Of a DNA stretch of 64,000 nt, positions 33,097-41,828 are shown piece by piece (the stretch's first letter is position 1; each line of letters starts with the position of its first letter). The stretch spans positions 152,263 to 216,262 of the forward strand of contig NZ_NPJI01000090.1 of NCBI RefSeq assembly GCF_002251435.1. The letters run 5' to 3'. The translations under genes and the position numbers were made by a program. The stretch comes from Prevotella sp. P2-180 (GTDB lineage Bacteria; Bacteroidota; Bacteroidia; Bacteroidales; Bacteroidaceae). Under the pieces are notes generated by a model. That model did not search any database. It worked only from the letters and a program-made list of their open reading frames with translations, and was not told the origin of the DNA.

Positions 33097-33167
33097 TTGG
33101 ACCAACGGGACTCGAACCCATAATGACAGAACCAAAACCTGTAGTGTTACCATTACACCATGGTCCA
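33097..33167 (-). tRNA. tRNA-Gln (anticodon TTG)
   Basis: On the minus strand, acceptor arms TGGACCA and TGGTCCA pair perfectly over 7 bp. A D-arm (GTGTAATGGTAACAC), an anticodon arm ACAGG-TTTTGGT-TCTGT with anticodon TTG, and a T-arm ATGGG-TTCGAGT-CCCGT follow in the standard order. The discriminator is A and CCA is not encoded. It has its own promoter and terminator. Confidence 0.95.
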
Positions 33168-33185
33168 ATCCTATAAAATTTTGTG

Positions 33186-33217
33186 CAAAGGTAGTGGTTT
33201 TTTGTTCCACCACCAAA
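33186..33217 (-). promoter_or_regulatory. Promoter of tRNA-Gln
   Basis: TTTG (33217-33214) and TACCTTTG (33193-33186) on the minus strand are spaced by 20 bp, close to consensus. The tRNA 5' end is 18 bp downstream of the -7 box. Confidence 0.65.
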
Positions 33218-33235
33218 TTTTTTTAGATATTTTTT

Positions 33236-34531
33236 CTATTTTACCGTGATTAGATAGTAATTTTTCTTCCCTCTTTGCACTAAAAGGTACTTTTTGTCTA
33301 TCAAATCGTCGGTTGTGATGACACGGTCAAACGAAGCGAGCTTCTCTTTGTTGAGTGAAACACCGCCACCCTGAACGAGCTTTCTCATCTCTCCCTTGCT
33401 GGCAAATACGGGTGCAGCCTGTGTGAGAATCTCCACGGCGGGCTGGTTTAGCTTGTCGGCATCGATAGTAAACTGGGGCACTCCGTCGAAGATGTCGAGC
33501 AGTGTTTGCTCGTCGAGCTTAAGCAGCGAGTCTTTTGTAGACTTGCCGAAGAGGATGTTGCTTGCCTCAATAGCCATGTCGAGAGCCTCCTGAGAGTGAA
33601 CGAGAATGGTGGTTTCCTCTGCCAGACGCTTCTGTAGTATGCGTCGTCCCGGATCCTGCTTGTGTTCTTCCACGAGGGCGTCGATGGTAGCCTTGTCGAG
33701 ACTTGTGAATATCTTTATGTAGCGTTCAGCATCGTCGTCGCTTACGTTGAGCCAGAACTGGTAGAACTTGTATGGCGAAGTACGTTTCGGGTCGAGCCAG
33801 ATGTTTCCCGACTCAGTTTTTCCGAATTTCTTTCCGTCCGATTTTGTTATCAGCGGGCATGTGAGTGCAAAAGTCTCCACTTCGTTGCCGAGTGTGCGTC
33901 TGATAAGTTCTGTACCTGTGGTCATGTTTCCCCATTGGTCGTTTCCTCCGAGTTGCAGTTTGCAATTTTTGTGCTGGTAGAGGTAGAGGAAGTCGTATCC
34001 CTGCAGCAGCTGGTATGTGAACTCGGTGAAAGAGAGTCCGTCGCGTGCAGTACCGTTGAGTCTCTGTTGTACGCTTTCCTTAGCCATCATATAGTTCACG
34101 GTGATGTGCTTACCTACCTCGCGTGCGAAGTCGAGGAAAGTGAAATTCTTCATCCAGTCGTAGTTGTTCACCATTTCAGCCTTATTGGGAGCGTCAGTGT
34201 CAAAGTCGAGGAATTTCGACACTTGCTGTTTGATGCATTCCTGATTATGGCGCAGAGTCTCGTCATTGAGCAGGTTTCTCTCTTGGCTTTTACCCGACGG
34301 GTCGCCAATCATGCCTGTTGCACCTCCAACAAGAATGATAGGTTTGTGTCCGCAATGCTGCAGGTGGCGCAGCATCATTATGCCACAGAGGTGTCCGATG
34401 TGCAGTGAGTCTGCAGTAGGGTCAGTGCCGAGATATGCGGTCACCATTTCCTTTTGTAGCAACTCTTCTGTTCCTGGCATTATTTGTGCCAGCATTCCAC
34501 GCCATTTTAGTTCTTCGATAAAATTCTTCAT
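33236..34531 (-). CDS. tyrS: Tyrosyl-tRNA synthetase
   Basis: This class I synthetase charges tRNA-Tyr. The 431-aa protein has the HIGH signature in [16 protein letters not shown] (about residues 38-53), the tyrosine-binding [11 protein letters not shown] and [12 protein letters not shown] stretches, the KMSKS-equivalent KKFGKTESG (about 233-241), and a C-terminal S4-like RNA-binding domain ending in [18 protein letters not shown]. It is the last gene of the run metK, DUF4271, hemD, rnpA, yidD, tyrS, separated from yidD by a short octamer-repeat spacer. Confidence 0.96.
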   Translation of the reverse strand: MKNFIEELKWRGMLAQIMPGTEELLQKEMVTAYLGTDPTADSLHIGHLCGIMMLRHLQHCGHKPIILVGGATGMIGDPSGKSQERNLLNDETLRHNQECIKQQVSKFLDFDTDAPNKAEMVNNYDWMKNFTFLDFAREVGKHITVNYMMAKESVQQRLNGTARDGLSFTEFTYQLLQGYDFLYLYQHKNCKLQLGGNDQWGNMTTGTELIRRTLGNEVETFALTCPLITKSDGKKFGKTESGNIWLDPKRTSPYKFYQFWLNVSDDDAERYIKIFTSLDKATIDALVEEHKQDPGRRILQKRLAEETTILVHSQEALDMAIEASNILFGKSTKDSLLKLDEQTLLDIFDGVPQFTIDADKLNQPAVEILTQAAPVFASKGEMRKLVQGGGVSLNKEKLASFDRVITTDDLIDKKYLLVQRGKKNYYLITVK

Positions 34532-34547
34532 AATTCAAGTATTGTCT

Positions 34548-34587
34548 TTAACTCCTTAACTCCTTAACTCCTTAACTCCTAACCTCC
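34548..34587. repeat. Tandem octamer repeat between yidD and tyrS
   Basis: Four units of TTAACTCC and a fifth, degenerate TAACCTCC fill most of the 59-bp spacer. Read on the coding strand it is a series of AAGGAGTT words, each resembling a ribosome-binding site, ending about 15 bp upstream of the tyrS start. Confidence 0.85.
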
Positions 34588-34590
34588 TTT

Positions 34591-34833
34591 TCAAGGCACC
34601 GGGTCATATCCGCTTCCTCCCCAAGGGTTGCACCTAAGAATTCTCCATATCGCCAGTGCGAGACCCTTTATCGGTCCGTGTTTTATTATAGCCTGGCGAG
34701 CATATTCTGAGCAGGTTGGAGTAAATCTGCATGATGGCGGTGTGAACGGAGTGATGAAACGTCTGTAGAAGAGTATAGGCATCAGTAGTGTCCATTTAGC
34801 CAAAGCTGAAATGAAATTAACGATTTTCCTCAT
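34591..34833 (-). CDS. yidD: Membrane protein insertion efficiency factor YidD
   Basis: This protein of about 80 aa carries the YidD signature: [20 protein letters not shown], then [20 protein letters not shown] and [17 protein letters not shown]. YidD helps insertion of inner-membrane proteins with the Sec/YidC machinery. The ATG at 34833 ([14 protein letters not shown]) overlaps the end of rnpA by 17 bp and is preferred to the upstream ATG at 34860. The gene order rnpA-yidD is conserved in bacteria. Confidence 0.93.
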   Translation of the reverse strand: MRKIVNFISALAKWTLLMPILFYRRFITPFTPPSCRFTPTCSEYARQAIIKHGPIKGLALAIWRILRCNPWGGSGYDPVP

Positions 34834-35239
34834 TATGAAGACTGTTAGCCACTTTTTCACTTAGTCTTGCAAGAAGTTTCCTTATGCTTTCCTCTATGGT
34901 TTCAGAAGTCATCAACTCGTCGGCAAGATATATGAACGCCAATGCGAATTTTTTGTTTTCACATTTCTCAACCTCAGATATCAGTAAGGCCTTATTTTTT
35001 CTGTAAGCCTCTCTGATTTGTCTTTTCACCCTGTTCCGTTTCACAGCTCTTTTAAAGTGCCTTTTTGAAACGCTGACCATCACTTCCACCGGTACATCGT
35101 CCATTTCAGCTTGCATGTATACCATTCTTATGGGGAAAACCACCATCGAACGATTGCCGCCGCTGAAGAGTTTATCGATAGTCTTCCGACTGACGATATG
35201 TTCTTTTTTGCTAAATGTCAGTACCGGTTTATCCATCAT
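34817..35239 (-). CDS. rnpA: Ribonuclease P protein component
   Basis: RnpA is the small protein subunit of RNase P that matures the 5' ends of tRNAs. The 139-140 aa protein has the RNR motif region [20 protein letters not shown] near residue 56 and the N-terminal [20 protein letters not shown]. The start may be either of two adjacent ATG codons (35239 or 35236). rpmH, the usual neighbour in other phyla, is replaced by hemD here, as is usual in Bacteroidota. Confidence 0.93.
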   Translation of the reverse strand: MMDKPVLTFSKKEHIVSRKTIDKLFSGGNRSMVVFPIRMVYMQAEMDDVPVEVMVSVSKRHFKRAVKRNRVKRQIREAYRKNKALLISEVEKCENKKFALAFIYLADELMTSETIEESIRKLLARLSEKVANSLHNEENR

Positions 35240-35278
35240 TATTTATTCAAGTATATCAGTTTGGCCTACCTCCTTGTC

Positions 35279-36031
35279 CTATTCTTCTTCGTGTTCAAGA
35301 AGGTAGTGTTGAAGTGCTCCGGTCATCGAGGGATATTTCTCAGTAGGAGCCTCGAGGTCGAGTCTAAGTCCAGCTTCTTTCACTGCACGTGCCGTTGCGG
35401 GTCCGAATGTAGCAATGACAATGTCTTTCTGCTTGAAGTCAGGGAAGTTTTTTGTCAGGGCGTCAACACCCACAGGACTGAAGAACACAAGCATGTCGTA
35501 GTCGAAGTTTGCCACTTCTTCCTCAGTGAAGTCATTGCTCACTGTGCGATACATCACACATTCCGTGTGTTTAAGGTTCTTTGAGTCAAGCAGTTCCTTT
35601 ATATCGTCATTGTGAACATCGCTCATTGGCACGAGATATTTCTCGTTTTTGTGCTTAACCATTTGTGGCAGGATATCGGCCACCTTACCTGTAGAGCCGA
35701 AGAAAATCTTGCGTTTACGGTAAGGAACATATTTTTGGATGTATAGTGATATGGCTTCTGTGACACAGAAATATTTCATATCCTCAGAGATGTTTACCCT
35801 CAGTTCCTTGCATAGCTTGAAGAAATGGTCGATGGCATGGCGCGACGTGAATACGATGGCAGTATAGTCGGCAATGCTCACCTTCTGCTGGCGAAATTCT
35901 TTAGATGTCAGTCCCTCTACCTTTATAAAAGGACGGAAAACCAAGTCCACGTCAAATCGTTCAGCAATGGTGTAATACGGCGACTTCTCGCTTGTTGGCT
36001 TTGGTTGTGAAACCAAAATTTTTTTAATCAT
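35279..36031 (-). CDS. hemD: Uroporphyrinogen-III synthase
   Basis: HemD closes hydroxymethylbilane to uroporphyrinogen III in tetrapyrrole synthesis. The 250-aa protein has two alpha/beta lobes with the weak family patterns: IVFTSRHAIDHFFKLCKELR (residues 58-77), an inter-lobe region around GSTGKVADILPQM, LVFFSPVGVDAL and ATFGPATARAVKEAGLRLDL near the C-terminus. HemD sequences diverge strongly, but the position after DUF4271 and before rnpA is characteristic of Bacteroidota. Confidence 0.88.
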   Translation of the reverse strand: MIKKILVSQPKPTSEKSPYYTIAERFDVDLVFRPFIKVEGLTSKEFRQQKVSIADYTAIVFTSRHAIDHFFKLCKELRVNISEDMKYFCVTEAISLYIQKYVPYRKRKIFFGSTGKVADILPQMVKHKNEKYLVPMSDVHNDDIKELLDSKNLKHTECVMYRTVSNDFTEEEVANFDYDMLVFFSPVGVDALTKNFPDFKQKDIVIATFGPATARAVKEAGLRLDLEAPTEKYPSMTGALQHYLLEHEEE

Positions 36032-36037
36032 CTTGTC

Positions 36038-37054
36038 CTAAAAATTTATGTTCAAATAGTTACCTGTTATGGCCACGGCACCCCAAAAGGCCGCCATAGG
36101 CACTGCTTCGAGAGCGCAAAAGTACAAAATTATTTGGAAAAAAGGGTGTATTTGTCGAAAAAAGATTGCATAACTTTTATAAAAGGTAAGCAATTTAACA
36201 AAAACTACCACTATTAGGCTATAAATAGTGATACTTTGTATAGGTATGTCAAAATATGACCTTACCATTACTGCTGGAAAAATCATCACTCCTTCCATGG
36301 ATATCAAGAAGAGTAACGTTTTTTGCCATTGTACGTTTTTTTTACGTTCGAAGAACACGCTGTTCACTATTGCATATATTGCGCTCTTCAAAATGTAGTA
36401 CGATAAGTTCATGCCAAGGAAGATGGCTATGAGGTGATATTGCGAACTAAGTATGAACGTAGTGCCTATGTAGTGGGTGGTGTAGAAGTATTGTAGCAGC
36501 GACCAAAGAAGACTGGTGAGTACAACCATGAAAAACTGGAATCTTATCTCTATCGATGTCTCGCTGATGCTGCTTTCCCGGTGTGAGAGATAGAAGCAGC
36601 TTTTTAGTTGTCTCATGAAAAACATCTTTGACTTTGAGAGCGACACCATGACAATGATGAAGCTCAAGATGAGAAGTATGGTTATTGTGTCGTCGCTTTT
36701 TACGGTATATGGCACAGGGTCGCCCGCCACACCATATCTTCCGCCGGCTATTTCCGGGTGTAAGAGAGTGTCTTTGGAGAAAAACGACTCCTTGTAGTAT
36801 TTGGGTATTTCGACGTCCTTGATGCTTTTTCCTATTTCATGTCCTGGAATGTGGAGCGTGTCAGGCCGTGAACTATATCTTATTTCCTTGGGTTGGAATG
36901 TGGCTTGTATTGCAGAGTCCTGCTGTGCGGGCGTGGCATCCTTAGGCAGCATCCTTAACACTTGGTAAGGATGCTGCGGTTTTGCCGGTCGTGTTTGTTC
37001 TGTCGCCTCGGGCAACAATATGTTGTTTTCAACAGTTATTGAGTCTTGGTGCAT
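36038..37054 (-). CDS. DUF4271 domain-containing membrane protein
   Basis: This 338-aa protein has a soluble N-terminal third (about residues 1-120, rich in Pro, Gln and Thr) and then about seven TM helices matching DUF4271 (YFYTTHYIGTTFILSSQYHL, FYKSYAIFFRQIHPFFQIIL). Its function is unknown. It ends 6 bp before hemD and begins 23 bp after metK. The fixed neighbourhood in Bacteroidota suggests a shared operon and not a shared pathway. Confidence 0.83.
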   Translation of the reverse strand: MHQDSITVENNILLPEATEQTRPAKPQHPYQVLRMLPKDATPAQQDSAIQATFQPKEIRYSSRPDTLHIPGHEIGKSIKDVEIPKYYKESFFSKDTLLHPEIAGGRYGVAGDPVPYTVKSDDTITILLILSFIIVMVSLSKSKMFFMRQLKSCFYLSHRESSISETSIEIRFQFFMVVLTSLLWSLLQYFYTTHYIGTTFILSSQYHLIAIFLGMNLSYYILKSAIYAIVNSVFFERKKNVQWQKTLLFLISMEGVMIFPAVMVRSYFDIPIQSITIYSLIVVVFVKLLTFYKSYAIFFRQIHPFFQIILYFCALEAVPMAAFWGAVAITGNYLNINF

Positions 37055-37077
37055 TATTTGTCCTCGTGGGTGGGTTG

Positions 37078-38334
37078 TCAGATGCCAAACTCCTTCTTTA
37101 TCTTGTCAACGCAGTCGAGCTTTTCCCATGTGAAGAGTTCCACGTCGATGGTTTTTGTCTCGTGGTAGTGGCTCGTAAATGTCTTTTTCTTTTTCTCGGG
37201 CTTGCGTCCCATGTGTCCGTACGCGGCAGTTTCGCTGAATATTGGCTGGCGCAGTTTCAGTGTACGCTCGATGGCTTTCGGGCGCAGGTCGAAGAGTTTT
37301 TCTATTTTCTTTGCAATCTCTCCGTCAGTCATGTCGACATTGCTTCTGCCGTATGTGTTGACATATATGTTCATTGGCCGTGCCACTCCGATGGCATAGC
37401 TTATCTGCACCAGCATCTCGTCTGCCACTCCAGCCGCCACCATGTTCTTGGCTATGTGTCGTGCGGCATAAGCGGCAGAGCGGTCCACCTTGCTTGAGTC
37501 TTTTCCGCTGAAAGCTCCGCCACCGTGAGCACCCTTGCCTCCGTAAGTGTCCACAATAATCTTACGTCCGGTGAGTCCCGTGTCACCGTGAGGGCCTCCG
37601 ATAACGAATTTTCCTGTAGGGTTGACATAGTACTTTATGTCGTCGCCGAATAGTTTCAGTACGTTGTCGTTGGTGATTTTCCCTTTCACTCGAGGCATTA
37701 GTATGTTTATCACGTCTTCGCGGATTTTGGCGAGCATGGTGTCATCGTCGGCAAACTCGTCGTGCTGTGTTGAAACCACGATGGTGTCGATGCGCTCAGG
37801 AATGTTGTCGTCGCTATACTGCACTGTCACCTGGCTTTTTGAGTCAGGTCTGAGGTATGTCATGAGCTTTCCCTCCTTGCGTATTTCAGCAAGAGTCGAC
37901 ATTATCAGGTGAGCCAAGTCGAGAGACACAGGCATGTAGTTGTCGGTTTCGTTTGTGGCGTAACCGAACATCATGCCTTGGTCGCCGGCACCTTGTTCGT
38001 CTTCGTTTTCGCGGTCAACACCCCTGTTGATGTCACCGCTTTGTTCGTGTATAGCGCTTAGAATGCCGCAAGAGTTACCATCGAACTGATATTCCGCCTT
38101 GGTGTAACCGATGCGTTTTATAGTATTTCGTGCAATGGTCTGCAGGTCGATGTAAACCCTGCTGCTCACTTCGCCCATTATCACTACCTGGCCGGTGGTA
38201 ACAAATGACTCGCAAGCCACACGCGCCTTTTCGTCGTAGGCCAGGAACTGGTCTAGGATGGCGTCCGATATTTGGTCGGCCACCTTGTCGGGATGTCCTT
38301 CAGAGACTGACTCTGATGAGAATAGGTATGACAT
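37078..38334 (-). CDS. metK: S-adenosylmethionine synthetase MetK
   Basis: MetK makes S-adenosylmethionine from methionine and ATP. The 418-aa protein has [20 protein letters not shown] at the N-terminus, the loop [16 protein letters not shown] (about residues 117-132), and the phosphate-binding [20 protein letters not shown]. It is somewhat longer than the E. coli enzyme (384 aa), as usual in this phylum. A -7 box TAACTTTG is at 38384-38377. No SAM riboswitch structure was recognised in the 114-bp leader region. Confidence 0.96.
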   Translation of the reverse strand: MSYLFSSESVSEGHPDKVADQISDAILDQFLAYDEKARVACESFVTTGQVVIMGEVSSRVYIDLQTIARNTIKRIGYTKAEYQFDGNSCGILSAIHEQSGDINRGVDRENEDEQGAGDQGMMFGYATNETDNYMPVSLDLAHLIMSTLAEIRKEGKLMTYLRPDSKSQVTVQYSDDNIPERIDTIVVSTQHDEFADDDTMLAKIREDVINILMPRVKGKITNDNVLKLFGDDIKYYVNPTGKFVIGGPHGDTGLTGRKIIVDTYGGKGAHGGGAFSGKDSSKVDRSAAYAARHIAKNMVAAGVADEMLVQISYAIGVARPMNIYVNTYGRSNVDMTDGEIAKKIEKLFDLRPKAIERTLKLRQPIFSETAAYGHMGRKPEKKKKTFTSHYHETKTIDVELFTWEKLDCVDKIKKEFGI

Positions 38335-38448
38335 AATCTTTGTGGTTTATATAATATAATAATGTGAATTGGGATGCAAAGTTACTTATTAATTGCGTAT
38401 CATGAATGAAAAGCCAATCTTAATTAACTTTTATTATCATATCAAGCA

Positions 38449-40281
38449 TCATAGGCTCTGCATGTCGTTTAGTCGTTTGTAGTAGCCGTCGATAGAGAGG
38501 AGTTCGTCGTGTGTTCCCCGTTCCACTATCTCCCCTTCGTGAATGACGCAAATCTCGTCGGCACTCTTTATTGTAGACAGTCGGTGTGCAATGGCCACTG
38601 TGGTACGAGTCTTCATAAGTCGCTCGAGAGCGTCCTGCACTAGTCGTTCGCTTTCTGTGTCGAGAGCCGATGTAGCTTCGTCGAGTATGAGTATTGGCGG
38701 GTTTTTCAGTATGGCGCGAGCTATGCTCACTCGCTGCCGCTGTCCTCCCGACAGTCGGCTTCCACGGTCGCCCACGTTAGTGTCCATTCCGTTTTCCGAC
38801 TCCATGATGAAGTCGTAGGCGTTGGCTATTCTTGCCGCCTCTTCTATCTGTCTGTCGGTGGCTCCGTCCACTCCGAATGCAATATTATTGCGGAAGGAGT
38901 CGTTGAAGAGTATGGCTTCCTGGTTGACATTACCTATGAGCTGCCTGAGGTCGTGTATGCCAAGGTCTTTCACGTTCACCCCGTCGATGAGCACTTCTCC
39001 CTCCTGCACGTCGTAGTATCTTGGTATCAAGTCTACGAGAGTCGACTTGCCGCCTCCGCTTTGTCCTACGAGAGCTACTGTCTTCCCCTTTTCTATGGTG
39101 AGGTTGATGTTTCTGAGAATCCACTTCTTGTCATATTTGAACGAGACATTGCGGAATTCAATATTGTGCTTAAACTCTTTGACGGCAAACGGATTTTCTT
39201 TCTCAGTGATGTAGTTCTCAGCATTGAGAATCTTGTCGATGCGTTCCATCGAAGCCAGTCCTTTCGGAATGTTATACCCCGCTTTTGAGAATTCTTTCAG
39301 GGGGTTGATAATGCTGTAGAGCATCACGAGATAGTAGATGAACGTAGGTCCAGACAGCGAGGCGTCGCCGGAGAGCACGAGTATACCACCGAACCATAGC
39401 ACTATCACGATCATCACAGTGCCGAGAAACTCGCTCATCGGGTGTGCCATCTGCTGGCGAATGTTCACCCTCATGATGTCGTTACGGTACTGGCTGTTCA
39501 CCTTGTCGAATCTGTTGTTCATCTTTTCTTCGGCACAAAAAGCCTTCACTATGCGCAGTCCGCCGAGAGTCTCCTCCACCTGGCTCATGGTGTCGCTCCA
39601 AAGAGCCTGCGCCTTTATGGAATTCTGTTTCAGCTTTCTTCCCACCATTCCCATAAACCATCCCATCACAGGCACGAACACGAGAGTGAACAGTGTGAGT
39701 TGCCATGAGATGATGATGAGAGTGGAGAAATAGGCAATAATGAGAATCGGGTTTTTAAACAGCATGTCGAGCGACGACATTATGGAGTTTTCCACCTCAG
39801 CCACGTCACCGCTCATCCTTGCGATGATGTCTCCCTTTCTCTCTTCAGAGAAGAATCCCAACGGCAGCGACGTGATCTTGCGGTAGAGCTGGTTTCTTAT
39901 GTCGCGCACCACACCTGTTCTTATAGGAATGATGGTGGCGGAAGACAGGAAGTAGGCACCAGTCTTGAGGAATGTCATGAAAGCGAGAAAAAGCCCTATG
40001 ACCAGCAGCGTCGTTGTAGGCCCTATGTCAGCAATGAGAGCCCCGATGTAATAGTTGGCGTTGTTGGAGAACGCCTCCTGAAGGTTGTCCCAAGTGATGG
40101 TCATCAGTTCCTGGGGAGCCTGCGAGCCGTCGGTCTGGAACAGAATCTGCAGAATAGGAATGATAGCCATAAACGAGAAGATGTTCAGTATGGCCGACAA
40201 AATGTTAAACACCACCGACCACACAAGATATTTCTTGTATGGAGGAACAAACCTTCTTAGAACTTGTATGAACTCTTTCAT
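38449..40281 (-). CDS. ABC exporter, fused permease and ATPase (MsbA-like)
   Basis: This 610-aa half-transporter has six N-terminal TM helices (about residues 20-330) and an ATPase domain with Walker A GQSGGGKSTLVD (about 402-413), signature LSGGQRQRVS, Walker B ILILDEATSALD and the H-loop AIAHRLST. By length and sequence it belongs to the lipid A/multidrug exporter group; whether it flips lipid A core or another lipid is not shown. It starts 19 bp after the miaB stop, so the two may be cotranscribed. Confidence 0.9.
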   Translation of the reverse strand: MKEFIQVLRRFVPPYKKYLVWSVVFNILSAILNIFSFMAIIPILQILFQTDGSQAPQELMTITWDNLQEAFSNNANYYIGALIADIGPTTTLLVIGLFLAFMTFLKTGAYFLSSATIIPIRTGVVRDIRNQLYRKITSLPLGFFSEERKGDIIARMSGDVAEVENSIMSSLDMLFKNPILIIAYFSTLIIISWQLTLFTLVFVPVMGWFMGMVGRKLKQNSIKAQALWSDTMSQVEETLGGLRIVKAFCAEEKMNNRFDKVNSQYRNDIMRVNIRQQMAHPMSEFLGTVMIVIVLWFGGILVLSGDASLSGPTFIYYLVMLYSIINPLKEFSKAGYNIPKGLASMERIDKILNAENYITEKENPFAVKEFKHNIEFRNVSFKYDKKWILRNINLTIEKGKTVALVGQSGGGKSTLVDLIPRYYDVQEGEVLIDGVNVKDLGIHDLRQLIGNVNQEAILFNDSFRNNIAFGVDGATDRQIEEAARIANAYDFIMESENGMDTNVGDRGSRLSGGQRQRVSIARAILKNPPILILDEATSALDTESERLVQDALERLMKTRTTVAIAHRLSTIKSADEICVIHEGEIVERGTHDELLSIDGYYKRLNDMQSL

Positions 40282-40300
40282 GTTGCTATGGTAATAATTT

Positions 40301-41608
40301 CTATTTCACTTCTTCACCCATCAGTGTAGCGCTTGAACTTCCAGTTATTCTTACCTTTACAATTTCTCCTATATGGTGGTTTCCCTTGTCAAACACCACC
40401 ATTTTGTTTTGTTCCGTCCTTCCGCAGAGTTGCTCCCTTGATCGTTTGCTGAATCCTTCCACAAGCACGTCAAACACCTTTTCTTCGTCCTTTTTGTTAG
40501 CCTTTGCCGACATTTCAGTCTGAAGGTGTATCATCTCGTTGAGGCGTCTTATTTTCACGTCCTCAGGCACGTCGTCTGGCAGGTGTTTTGAAGCGTAAGT
40601 TCCAGGTCGTTCAGAATATTTGAACATAAATGCAGAGTCATATCCCACCTCTCTCATCAGCGACAGCGACATCTGGTGGTCCTCTTCCGTTTCGCTGTGA
40701 TAACCCACGAAAATGTCGGTCGACAGTCCGCAGTCAGGGATGATGCGTCTGATGGCAGCCACTCTGTCGAGATACCACTCCCTTGTGTATTTTCTGTTCA
40801 TGAGTTTCAGAATCCTGTTGCTGCCGCTCTGCACAGGCAGATGGATATGTTTGCAGATGTTAGGCATCTCCGCTATCACCCTCAGCGTCTCGTCGCTCAT
40901 GTCCTTAGGGTGCGAAGTGGTGAATCGAATTCGCATGTCGGGAGCAGATTCCGCCACTTTTCTAAGCAGCGCCGGGAAGTTTACGGAGCCGCAGAGGTAA
41001 GAGTTCACGTTTTGTCCCAGCAGGGTCACCTCTTTAAATCCCCTTTCGTTCAGGTCGCTCACCTCTCTCAGTATGCTATCCACGTCACGGCTTCTCTCCC
41101 TTCCTCTGGTATAAGGCACTATGCAGTAGTGGCAGAAGTTGTTGCATCCTCTCATGATGCTAACAAACCCGCCTATTTTTGTTCCGTGCAGTCTTTGCGG
41201 CACAATGTCCTTATACGTCTCCGAAGTCGAGAGTTCAATGTTTATGGCCTTGTGTCCGGTTTCCGCCTGAGCGATGAGGTCAGGCAGGGTAAGATAAGCG
41301 TCAGGTCCCGCCACGAGGTCAGCGTGGTGGTTTTTCAGCAAGTCTTCCTTCACCCTTTCCGCCATACACCCGAGCACCCCGATTATGAGTTTATGTCCCT
41401 TTTTCCTTTCCGCATTCAGAGTGTCGAGTCTGTTATATATTTTTTGTTCCGCATTATCTCTTACGGAGCAAGTGTTGAGAAACACCGCGTCAGCCACGTC
41501 GAGGTTGTCGCAAGTCTCGTATCCAGCCATGAGCATAACCGAAGCCACAACCTCCGAGTCAGCCACATTCATTTGGCATCCGTAAGTTTCGATATATAAT
41601 TTCTTCAT
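40301..41608 (-). CDS. miaB: tRNA-2-methylthio-N6-dimethylallyladenosine synthase MiaB
   Basis: MiaB is a radical-SAM methylthiotransferase that modifies A37 of tRNAs reading codons starting with U. The 435-aa protein has the N-terminal cluster domain (IETYGCQMNVADSE, LNTCSVRDNAE, GVLGCMAER), the radical SAM motif CNNFCHYCIVPYTRG (about residues 158-172) and a C-terminal TRAM domain. The start at 41608 (MKKLYIETYGC) is preferred to the upstream ATG at 41614. A -7 box TAACTTTG is at 41641-41634. Confidence 0.95.
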   Translation of the reverse strand: MKKLYIETYGCQMNVADSEVVASVMLMAGYETCDNLDVADAVFLNTCSVRDNAEQKIYNRLDTLNAERKKGHKLIIGVLGCMAERVKEDLLKNHHADLVAGPDAYLTLPDLIAQAETGHKAINIELSTSETYKDIVPQRLHGTKIGGFVSIMRGCNNFCHYCIVPYTRGRERSRDVDSILREVSDLNERGFKEVTLLGQNVNSYLCGSVNFPALLRKVAESAPDMRIRFTTSHPKDMSDETLRVIAEMPNICKHIHLPVQSGSNRILKLMNRKYTREWYLDRVAAIRRIIPDCGLSTDIFVGYHSETEEDHQMSLSLMREVGYDSAFMFKYSERPGTYASKHLPDDVPEDVKIRRLNEMIHLQTEMSAKANKKDEEKVFDVLVEGFSKRSREQLCGRTEQNKMVVFDKGNHHIGEIVKVRITGSSSATLMGEEVK

Positions 41609-41767
41609 TGTCAATAAGTTTGAAAATTGCGTGCAAAGTTACAGAAAAAAAACCATACTTCAGCCATTTTGCCGAAAAAATACCTAAAAAAATAATTACT
41701 ACTTTCTAAGAAGATATAAATAATCCTAAAAATGAATATCATATTTCGAATTTATAAATCAAATAAG

Positions 41768-41775
41768 TATATTTG
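41768..41775 (+). promoter_or_regulatory. -7 promoter box of the GH2 gene
   Basis: TATATTTG, 53 bp before the GH2 start codon, matches the -7 consensus. A TTTC in place of TTTG sits about 20 bp upstream. Confidence 0.5.
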
Positions 41776-41828
41776 CAATGTTATTCGCATAAATTTTGCC
41801 TATCCTAATTAATTACAATAAAGAAAAT

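Noticed and set aside
33662..34408. 248-residue open frame opposite tyrS
   Set aside because: Antisense to tyrS, no recognisable motif, no promoter; a shadow of the conserved gene.
38335..38448. SAM riboswitch upstream of metK
   Set aside because: The short AT-rich spacer contains a -7 box but no helices of a known SAM riboswitch.
40676..41599. 307-residue open frame opposite miaB
   Set aside because: It lies entirely antisense to a well-conserved gene, has no ribosome site or domain, and has biased composition typical of an antisense shadow.
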